A stretch of DNA of 51,568 bases from the NCBI GenBank assembly GCA_002422865.1, contig DITN01000095.1:1-51568 (forward strand), read 5' to 3'. The DNA comes from Bacteroidetes bacterium UBA6183 (GTDB lineage Bacteria > Bacteroidota > Bacteroidia > UKL13-3). The position numbers and the translations under genes were made by a program. Below, piece by piece: positions 9,473 through 15,755 of this stretch (position 1 is its first letter; every line of letters begins with the position of its first letter). The notes below the pieces were generated by a model. That model was not told the origin of the DNA. It ran no database searches and saw only the letters and a program-made list of their open reading frames with translations.

Positions 9473-10858
9473 ATGAAAAACGCAACATTTCCAACAAGCC
9501 CGTTGGGCCGCTTAAAACTATTCTTCACCTTTATCGATTCGCGCTGGGAAGATTTAACCAAAGAAACTCTTGCTAAAACCATTTACAGCGATTTTAGCGC
9601 AGGTTTAATTGTAGCCATGACCGCCATTCCAATGGCCATGGGCTTTGCTATTGCAATGGGCATGAGGCCTGAACACGGCATTATTGCAGGTGCTTTAGCC
9701 TGTGTGGTTGGACGCACATTTGGTGGTTCAAAATACCAAGTATATGGACCTACCGCAGCTTTTATTCCTGTAATAGCCGCTTTATTTACTAAGTATGGTG
9801 CGGCCGCAGGAGGTTCGTTTGAAACGGCACATGGTTTTTTAATATTGGTATCTATTATATCTGGAGTTATACTTATTGTGTTGGGCATTTATGGATTTGG
9901 TAAATATGCCAAGTTGGTGCCCAATTCAATAATAGTTGGCTTTACGGTTGGTATTGCAGTGGCAATAGCCTTAACCAATTTCAAAGATATTTTAGGACTC
10001 ACCTCATTCAGCACTTTAATTGGTGCGCATGGCGGTATGATGGAACGCATCAATCATGTGTTTCAAAATACGCACTTGTTAAACCCATGGTCAATTTTTA
10101 TTGGTGTGCTTACCTTTGCACTTACCAAAACGTTGTTGCGCATTTCCATTTTTATTCCCGGTCCGGTTATAGCCATGTGTTTGGCCACCTTGTTATCTTC
10201 TACTTTGCTTTCATCAAAAGATATCATTTTGGTAAAAGACTTATACGGATCCATACCCAATAACTTTTTTGTGTTTACAGCACCGGCTTTACCCGGTTTT
10301 AGCGGTCAGGTAATGATTGATATTATTTATTTTGTATGTGCTATTGTATTTGTATCAGGTGTCGAAAGTATTTTATGTTCATCCATGGCCGATAAACTGG
10401 CCGAAAATAAACGCACACCCTTTAACCCCGATAAAGAATTTTTTGGACAAGGTATGGTGCAAATTATTACACCATTGGTGCAGGGTTTTCCGTGTACAGG
10501 AGCATTGGCACGCACGGCAACAAGTATAAAGGCAGGCGCACGCACACCCTTAGCAGGTTATTTTAAAGCGGTACTTAAATTAATTATGGCCTTTTATTTG
10601 GCGCAATATTTAGAGTTAATACCTATGGCTTGTATTGGTGGAATTTTGGTTTGGGTAGCCTCAAACATGATTAAACCATCAGAGATAAAAGAAATAAAGC
10701 ACCTAGGTAAATTCGAGTTTTCTATGATGATGTACACGGCTGTGATGGTACCCTTAACCGACTTTTTAACAGGAGTACTCACCGCATTAATTATATATTT
10801 CACAGTAAGCTACTTTTTTAAACGCAAAACAAAAGTAGCCCCGGCAATCAGCAAATAA
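9473..10858 (+). CDS. SulP-family inorganic anion transporter without STAS domain
   Basis: An inner-membrane SLC26/SulP carrier of 461 residues with about 10-12 hydrophobic segments. The family hallmark early in the protein is present: FSAGLIVAMTAIPMAMGFAIAMG (around residues 40-62) and YGPTAAFIPVIAAL near residue 105. A conserved ARTATSIKAGARTPLAG segment follows near residue 345. The protein ends ~15 residues after the last membrane helix, so the C-terminal cytoplasmic STAS domain found in most SulP proteins is absent. Substrates in the family include sulfate, bicarbonate and other anions; sequence alone does not choose. The neighbouring UspA-like protein might replace the STAS regulatory role, which is speculation. 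Confidence 0.9.
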   Translation: MKNATFPTSPLGRLKLFFTFIDSRWEDLTKETLAKTIYSDFSAGLIVAMTAIPMAMGFAIAMGMRPEHGIIAGALACVVGRTFGGSKYQVYGPTAAFIPVIAALFTKYGAAAGGSFETAHGFLILVSIISGVILIVLGIYGFGKYAKLVPNSIIVGFTVGIAVAIALTNFKDILGLTSFSTLIGAHGGMMERINHVFQNTHLLNPWSIFIGVLTFALTKTLLRISIFIPGPVIAMCLATLLSSTLLSSKDIILVKDLYGSIPNNFFVFTAPALPGFSGQVMIDIIYFVCAIVFVSGVESILCSSMADKLAENKRTPFNPDKEFFGQGMVQIITPLVQGFPCTGALARTATSIKAGARTPLAGYFKAVLKLIMAFYLAQYLELIPMACIGGILVWVASNMIKPSEIKEIKHLGKFEFSMMMYTAVMVPLTDFLTGVLTALIIYFTVSYFFKRKTKVAPAISK

Positions 10859-10941
10859 CTGAAGAAACAATACATTGGTTTTCTTACATCGTTTATTCTA
10901 TTTGTATTTCAAATGAATAATGTGGGATTAACACCAATCAC

Positions 10942-10973
10942 AAGGATGTACGCGTAAGTGTGCATCCTTTTCT
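10942..10973 (+). terminator. Rho-independent terminator after SulP gene
   Basis: A hairpin with AAGGATG and CATCCTT arms plus inner AC/GT pairs, followed by a T-rich tract (TTTTCTT). It begins 83 nt after the SulP stop codon. Confidence 0.6.
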
Positions 10974-11280
10974 TGTGGGTGTAGTATCTGTAACTGAATA
11001 GTACAGCGCTTATGAAGCTTCTAAGGCTGGTCTTTCTTTTAAATAAAGAAAGCTTGAGTAATAAATTTATATTCTTACGATAGTCCTAAAATGAAAAAAG
11101 TTCAATTCGATAAGTTTGATTTTGTGATATTATCATATAGTTCGTAGGACGGCAAGGCGTTAAGAAATGTCAACGATTTGGCATTTTAGCCTTGAGCGCG
11201 ACTTTAGCGTGAGCCATTCCCCACAGACTACAAAGCCTTTGTACAAGTAATAATTGTCTTTACGAAGATAAATTGCTGTA
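10974..11280. other. Non-coding structured stretch, no gene seen
   Basis: No credible gene in ~300 nt on either strand. It is rich in inverted repeats: CTTTCTTT/AAAGAAAG (11032-11039 and 11045-11052, 5-nt loop), GTCCTA/TAGGAC (11083-11088 and 11145-11150), a TGATA-T-TATCA palindrome near 11125, and CAAGGC/GCCTTG (11153-11158 and 11189-11194) enclosing AAATG/CATTT. These could form an RNA or be the remains of a repeat element. There is no obvious promoter with both elements. Confidence 0.4.
11216..11237 (+). repeat. Inverted partial copy of the tRNA-Glu 3' end
   Basis: These 22 bases match the reverse complement of 11308-11330, the acceptor/T-arm end and 3' flank of the tRNA-Glu gene, with one base missing and one substitution. 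The two copies face each other about 70 nt apart. It includes the tRNA-flanking ACTACAAAGCC segment, so it copies the tRNA boundary and not just the T-arm. Confidence 0.6.
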
Positions 11281-11313
11281 AAAAGAAAAGCCCCATCGCT
11301 AAGATGAGGCTTT
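11281..11313 (-). terminator. Rho-independent terminator of tRNA-Glu
   Basis: On the minus strand the tRNA 3' end is followed at once by a hairpin with AAAGCCTCATC and GATGGGGCTTT arms (one mismatch, 5-nt loop) and a T-rich tail. Confidence 0.8.
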
Positions 11314-11314
11314 G

Positions 11315-11386
11315 TAGTCCGTAGGGGAATCGAACCCCTCATTCTTCCGTGAAAGGGAAGCGTCTTAACCGATTGACCAACGGACC
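11315..11386 (-). tRNA. tRNA-Glu (UUC)
   Basis: A 72-nt cloverleaf on the minus strand. Acceptor arms GGTCCGT and ACGGACT pair over 7 bp (first pair G-U), the anticodon stem CTTCC/GGAAG closes the loop CTTTCAC with anticodon TTC, and the T-arm AGGGG-TTCGATT-CCCCT is canonical. The discriminator base is A and no CCA is encoded. It reads glutamate GAA/GAG codons. A terminator follows immediately downstream. Confidence 0.95.
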
Positions 11387-11440
11387 ATTTGTTGTTTTCG
11401 GGAGTGCAAATGTACGTACATTTTTTAAAATGCAAAATAA

Positions 11441-11471
11441 TTTGTAAAAAATTTTTCAAAGGGTACCTTTG
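11441..11471 (+). promoter_or_regulatory. Bacteroidota-type promoter of gapA
   Basis: TTTG at 11441-11444, a 19-nt spacer, and TACCTTTG at 11464-11471 exactly fit the Bacteroidota primary sigma consensus (TTTG-N19-TAnnTTTG). The start codon is 39 nt further on, leaving a leader of about 30 nt. Confidence 0.8.
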
Positions 11472-11510
11472 CGCCAGTTAAACATTAATTACATCCTTAA
11501 ACATCACAAC

Positions 11511-12509
11511 ATGAAAATAGGAATCAATGGATTTGGCCGTATCGGTCGTTTGGTTTTCAGGGCTGCCATCAACAACCCTAAAGTAGAAATTGTAGGAATC
11601 AACGATTTAATAGAAGTTGATTACATGGCCTACATGTTAAAATACGATTCAACTCACGGCCGTTTTAATGGCGAAGTTTCAGTTGAAGGTGGTATGTTGG
11701 TAGTAAACGGAAAAAAAATCCGCGTAACTGCCGAAAAAGATCCTGCTAACTTAAAATGGGATGAGATTGGTGCCGAGTACATTGTTGAGTCTACAGGTTT
11801 ATTTTTAGAAAAAGACAAAGCTGCTTTACATATCAAGGCCGGTGCTAAACGTGTTATCATGAGCGCGCCTGCAAAAGATGATACCCCAACTTTTGTGATG
11901 GGTGTTAATAGCGATAAATATATTGCAGACATGAGTGTGGTGTCAAACGCTTCTTGTACAACAAACTGCTTGGCTCCTGTAGCTAAAGTGTTAAACGATA
12001 ATTTTGGTATAGTAGAAGGTTTAATGACAACCGTTCACGCTGTTACTGCAACACAAAAAACTGTTGATGGTCCTTCGGCTAAAGATTGGAGAGGTGGTCG
12101 TGGTGCTTACCAAAACATCATTCCTTCATCAACCGGTGCTGCTAAAGCAGTAGGTTTAGTTATTCCTGAATTAAAAGGAAAATTAACCGGTATGAGTTTC
12201 CGCGTTCCAACTGCAAATGTTTCTGTGGTTGATTTAACTTGCCGCTTAAACAAAGGTGCAAGCTACGAAGAAATTAAAGCGGTAATGAAAAAAGCCAGCG
12301 AAAACGAATTGAAGGGTATTTTAGGATACACAGAAGATGAAGTGGTATCAAACGATTTCTTAGGTGATGCACGTACTTCAATTTTTGATGCAAAAGCAGG
12401 TATCTCATTAACTGATAACTTTGTAAAAGTTGTTAGCTGGTACGATAACGAGTGGGGTTATTCAAACAAATTGGTTGACTTGATCTGCCACATGGATACT
12501 GTAAAATAA
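11511..12509 (+). CDS. gapA: Glyceraldehyde-3-phosphate dehydrogenase (type I)
   Basis: Glycolytic enzyme that converts glyceraldehyde 3-phosphate, NAD+ and phosphate to 1,3-bisphosphoglycerate in the cytoplasm. At 332 residues it has normal length. The NAD-binding start GINGFGRIGR, the catalytic cysteine C149 in SNASCTTNC, and the C-terminal WYDNEWGYS motif are all present. The start is ATG 11511 because the Rossmann strand begins directly after it; an upstream alternative at 11469 would overlap the promoter. It is a single-gene unit with its own promoter and a strong terminator at 12529-12567. Confidence 0.97.
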   Translation: MKIGINGFGRIGRLVFRAAINNPKVEIVGINDLIEVDYMAYMLKYDSTHGRFNGEVSVEGGMLVVNGKKIRVTAEKDPANLKWDEIGAEYIVESTGLFLEKDKAALHIKAGAKRVIMSAPAKDDTPTFVMGVNSDKYIADMSVVSNASCTTNCLAPVAKVLNDNFGIVEGLMTTVHAVTATQKTVDGPSAKDWRGGRGAYQNIIPSSTGAAKAVGLVIPELKGKLTGMSFRVPTANVSVVDLTCRLNKGASYEEIKAVMKKASENELKGILGYTEDEVVSNDFLGDARTSIFDAKAGISLTDNFVKVVSWYDNEWGYSNKLVDLICHMDTVK

Positions 12510-12528
12510 TCAGTACCCCATAACATTT

Positions 12529-12567
12529 AAAACCGCCTTGTCAATTATTGAAAAGGCGGTTTTTTTA
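12529..12567 (+). terminator. Rho-independent terminator of gapA
   Basis: Arms AAAACCGCCTT and AAGGCGGTTTT form a strong GC-rich hairpin followed by a run of seven T, 20 nt after the gapA stop codon. Confidence 0.92.
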
Positions 12568-12631
12568 TTGACCTAAAATGACTCAAAAGAAATAAATACG
12601 TGGTCTAACCCACAATGTATGTCCATGATCT

Positions 12632-12987
12632 AATCCCGAAGAGATGACATTATTGAACGATAAATATAAATCGCTGCGTAGAATCTTTGTATCTGTAATC
12701 TCTCAAGTTCAGAAGACCAAATCCAATCCCGAAGGGATGAAATTATTTTACAATAAAATATAGGGCGCTGCTAAAACCCTGAAAGGGTGACATCACACTA
12801 CCCCAATAAAGTACGTTCAACCTAACCCCGAAAGGGTGGCATGATTGTACAAGATAAACATGCCATTCAAAACCCAGAAAGGGTGAAGATTACTCTACTC
12901 TAATAAAGAACATTCAACCTAACCCTGAAAGGGTGATATTATTGTACAAGATAAATATGCCATTCAAAACCCTGAAAGGGTGACATT
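12632..12987. repeat. Array of seven short palindromes (consensus AACCCTGAAAGGGTGACAT)
   Basis: Seven ~19-nt units begin at about 12632, 12725, 12775, 12824, 12871, 12921 and 12968. Each has an ACCC/GGGT stem around a short GAAA-containing loop and usually ends in TGACAT or similar; the first two are degenerate (ATCCCGAAGGGAT form). Spacers of ~28-30 nt are also related: the block 12802-12890 recurs at 12899-12987, giving a higher-order period of ~97 bp. All units have the same orientation. It fills the gap between the convergent gapA and XRE genes. The arrangement is REP-like; no transposase is beside it, and unit variation plus irregular early spacing argue against CRISPR. Confidence 0.8.
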
Positions 12988-13024
12988 ATTCTTCCCCCAA
13001 CAGGTGATTAACCATAGCAGCGAT

Positions 13025-13234
13025 TTACAATTGCGACCTTACAATCACCTCCAGCTTCAATACCTCTGCAATTTTAAGCAACGTATCCAACGATGGATTT
13101 CCCTTTCCGCCTTCAATATTATTAATACTACGCAAGTGCACACCGCTTCTAACAGCCAAATCATGCTGAGTAATTCCCATTAAGTCGCGTTTTTTTCTAA
13201 TTACAACCGAAATTTCTGATGTATCCATAATCAA
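13025..13234 (-). CDS. XRE/HipB-like helix-turn-helix regulator (orphan)
   Basis: A 69-residue protein made up of one helix-turn-helix domain. The segment ITQHDLAVRSGVHLRSINNIE is a standard XRE HTH and the trailing GNPSLDTLLKIAEVL helix fits HipB-type antitoxins (the y4mF/HipB group). No HipA kinase or other toxin partner is next to it: upstream is a divergent glutamine synthetase, downstream the palindrome array. ATG 13228 is an alternative start two residues in. Two palindromes upstream (13236-13251 and 13290-13303) are candidate operators. Confidence 0.82.
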   Translation of the reverse strand: MIMDTSEISVVIRKKRDLMGITQHDLAVRSGVHLRSINNIEGGKGNPSLDTLLKIAEVLKLEVIVRSQL

Positions 13235-13235
13235 T

Positions 13236-13251
13236 ATGCAATATATTACAT
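13236..13251. promoter_or_regulatory. Candidate operator palindrome at XRE start
   Basis: ATGCAATATATTACAT matches its own reverse complement at 14 of 16 positions and touches the XRE start region, where an autorepressor would block transcription or initiation. Confidence 0.35.
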
Positions 13252-13289
13252 ATTAAATATAAATCAAGAATTAAAAATTGCATTTTATA

Positions 13290-13303
13290 TGTATTATAAT
13301 ACA
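13290..13303. promoter_or_regulatory. Perfect 14-bp palindrome between XRE and glnA
   Basis: TGTATTATAATACA is a perfect palindrome in the divergent intergenic region, sharing the TGTA...TACA frame with the site at the XRE start. A further inverted repeat, GTTGTAAA (13315-13322) and TTTACAAC (13338-13345), lies 12 nt beyond it, toward glnA. Confidence 0.35.
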
Positions 13304-13440
13304 CAAATTAATAAGTTGTAAAAAATAACTCACCTAATTTACAACACGTTATGAAATGTGTGGGTTGAGCTGATAAATGTAACGTGCTAATTATCTGACT
13401 TGTTAAGTTATTTGTAACATAAAATTTAATACCCAACCAC

Positions 13441-15627
13441 ATGTCTTCATTACGTTTTAAAGCAATTGAAAGAGTACAAAATCGCAAACCTATTAAGGTT
13501 AGTGTACCATCAACCATCATTTCTGATTATTTTAACTCGCGCGTGTTTAATGATGCCGCAATGAAAAACTTTTTAGACAAGGAAGCTTATGATGCCGTTT
13601 GTAGTGCAATTAAGCATGGCGAAAAAATAGACCGTAAAGTGGCCAATCAGGTAGCATCCGGTATGAAAAATTGGGCTATGACACACGGTGTAACGCATTA
13701 CACGCACTGGTTTCAACCACTAACAGGTTCAACAGCAGAAAAACATGATGCATTTTTTGAACCAACAGAAGATGGTCGTTCTATAGAAAAATTTGCAGGA
13801 AGTGCATTGGTTCAGCAAGAGCCTGATGCATCAAGTTTCCCCAATGGTGGTTTAAGAAACACATTTGAGGCACGTGGATATACCGCATGGGATCCATCAT
13901 CCCCAGCTTTTATTATGGAAGGTGAGAATAGTAAAACATTGTGCATTCCAACTATTTTTGTTTCGTACACAGGAGAAGCATTAGATTATAAAGCACCATT
14001 ATTAAAAGCATTACACGCAGTGGAAAATGCCGTGGTGGATGTATGCTCGAGTTACTTTGATAAAAATGTAACCAAAGCATTAGCAAGTTTGGGTATTGAG
14101 CAAGAATACTTTTTGGTTGATGAGGCGTTTTATAATGCACGTCCTGATTTAATGTTAACCGGTCGTACTTTATTGGGTCATTTACCTGAAAAAGGACAAC
14201 AATTGGAAGACCATTATTTTGGCACTGTTCCACCAAGGGTATTAGACTTTATGGTTGAGTTTGAAGTAGAGTGTTACAAATTAGGCATTCCACTAAAAAC
14301 ACGTCACAACGAAGTTGCACCGGGTCAGTTTGAGTGCGCACCAAATTTTGAAGAAGTAAACTTAGCCATCGATCATAACCAGTTATTAATGGATGTGATG
14401 GATAAAGTTGCTGTTAAACATGGTTTAAAAGTATTGTTACACGAAAAACCATTTGCAGGTGTTAATGGAAGCGGTAAACACAACAACTGGAGTTTAATTA
14501 CCAATACAGGAGTTAATTTATTGGCACCGGGTAAAACACCACATACCAACTTACAGTTTTTAACATTCTTTATCAATACCATTAAAGCGGTTCATAACCA
14601 TGCCGATTTATTGCGTGCAAGTATTGCATCAGCATCAAACGACCACCGCTTGGGAGCAAACGAAGCACCACCTGCAATCATGTCGGTATTTATTGGTACA
14701 CAATTAACACATGTGTTAGAAGAGTTGGTATCAACCAAAGCAAAAGCAGCTTTAAAAACCTCAAAAACAACTATAGATATTCAAAAAATTCCTGAAATTT
14801 TATTAGATAATACAGATAGAAACAGAACCTCTCCATTTGCGTTTACCGGAAATAAATTTGAGTTCCGCGCAGTAGGTTCTTCAGCAAACTCGGCAAATGC
14901 AATGATTGTTTTAAACACCATTATGGCCGAGCAATTAAAAGTGTTTAAAGCAGATGTTGATGCGCAAATTAAAAAGGGCAAAAAGAAAGAAGACGCCATT
15001 TTAGATGTGTTGAAAGGATACTATACGGCCAGCAAAAAAAATCTTTTTGAAGGAAACGGTTATGGTGATGAGTGGGTGAAAGAAGCTAAAAAACGTGGGT
15101 TAAGTAATGTTAAAACAACGCCTGAAGCTTTAAATGCTTACATCGAACCTGCTTCAAAAAAATTATTCAGTGATAATAACATTTTTGATGTACGCGAATT
15201 GGAAGCCCGTTATGATATCATGCAAGAAAGTTATGTGAAGAAAATTGACATTGAAGCCAAAGTAATGGCACAGTTGGCCACTTCACATGTTATTCCTGCT
15301 GCGGTTGAGTATCAAACAAAATTGGCTGCATGTATTTCAAGTCTTAAAACGGCCGGTGTACCAAAATCACTTTATGGTTCGCAGTTTGAAATGGTTCAAA
15401 CCATATCAAAGCACATCAACACCATTCACGTATACGTTCAAAAATTAGTAGCTGAAACAGAAAAGGCGCATCATATTGAAGACACACACAAACGTGCATT
15501 GGCTTTTTGTCATAAAGTAAAACCATTGTTTGATGTAATAAGAAATGCAAGTGATGCGTTAGAATTTATGATTGAAGATGATTTATGGAAGTTGCCTAAA
15601 TACAGAGAGTTACTGTTTATAAAATAG
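13441..15627 (+). CDS. glnN: Glutamine synthetase type III
   Basis: ATP-dependent glutamine synthetase of the GSIII class, a dodecameric enzyme of ammonium assimilation. The 728-residue length is typical of GSIII (~700-730) against ~450 for GSI. Visible class motifs are LGIEQEYFLVD (~residue 220), RHNEVAPGQFE (~285), GVNGSGKHNNWS (~340) and NDHRLGANEAPPAI (~400), which hold the metal and substrate ligands. The C-terminal ~230 residues are the helical GSIII-specific region. It is divergent from the XRE gene and followed by the inverted repeat at 15660-15737 without a clear terminator. Nitrogen regulation is likely but no P-II gene is near. Confidence 0.95.
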   Translation: MSSLRFKAIERVQNRKPIKVSVPSTIISDYFNSRVFNDAAMKNFLDKEAYDAVCSAIKHGEKIDRKVANQVASGMKNWAMTHGVTHYTHWFQPLTGSTAEKHDAFFEPTEDGRSIEKFAGSALVQQEPDASSFPNGGLRNTFEARGYTAWDPSSPAFIMEGENSKTLCIPTIFVSYTGEALDYKAPLLKALHAVENAVVDVCSSYFDKNVTKALASLGIEQEYFLVDEAFYNARPDLMLTGRTLLGHLPEKGQQLEDHYFGTVPPRVLDFMVEFEVECYKLGIPLKTRHNEVAPGQFECAPNFEEVNLAIDHNQLLMDVMDKVAVKHGLKVLLHEKPFAGVNGSGKHNNWSLITNTGVNLLAPGKTPHTNLQFLTFFINTIKAVHNHADLLRASIASASNDHRLGANEAPPAIMSVFIGTQLTHVLEELVSTKAKAALKTSKTTIDIQKIPEILLDNTDRNRTSPFAFTGNKFEFRAVGSSANSANAMIVLNTIMAEQLKVFKADVDAQIKKGKKKEDAILDVLKGYYTASKKNLFEGNGYGDEWVKEAKKRGLSNVKTTPEALNAYIEPASKKLFSDNNIFDVRELEARYDIMQESYVKKIDIEAKVMAQLATSHVIPAAVEYQTKLAACISSLKTAGVPKSLYGSQFEMVQTISKHINTIHVYVQKLVAETEKAHHIEDTHKRALAFCHKVKPLFDVIRNASDALEFMIEDDLWKLPKYRELLFIK

Positions 15628-15659
15628 GGTAAATCATCACCCATTTTAGCTTCCTTTTA

Positions 15660-15737
15660 AAATACGCTTGATATTTTAAATATTTTGTGTTTATATTAGC
15701 TTAAACATTTTATACGAAATAAGTATCAAGCGTATTT
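15660..15737. repeat. 14-bp perfect inverted repeat flanking a 50-nt AT-rich core
   Basis: AAATACGCTTGATA at 15660-15673 and its exact reverse complement TATCAAGCGTATTT at 15724-15737. Homology continues outward for four T/A with a one-base indel. The right arm ends 18 nt before the PorE-like start codon, so the repeat encloses the probable promoter/leader. No target-site duplication is seen. Confidence 0.75.
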
Positions 15738-15755
15738 AAAACCGACATTTATACA

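Noticed and set aside
11216..11330. Integration (att) scar at tRNA-Glu
   Set aside because: The duplicate is inverted rather than direct, and no integrase or foreign gene lies between the copies.
11160..11459. 99-codon minus-strand frame across the tRNA region
   Set aside because: It runs through the tRNA-Glu gene and its terminator and has no protein-like composition.
12632..12987. Evenly spaced repeats that look like a CRISPR array
   Set aside because: Units are degenerate palindromes of ~19 nt, the spacers are themselves repeated with a ~97-bp period, spacing is irregular at the left end, and no cas gene is present.
13025..13234. HipBA toxin-antitoxin system
   Set aside because: Only the HipB-like HTH protein is present; no HipA or other toxin gene is adjacent on either side.
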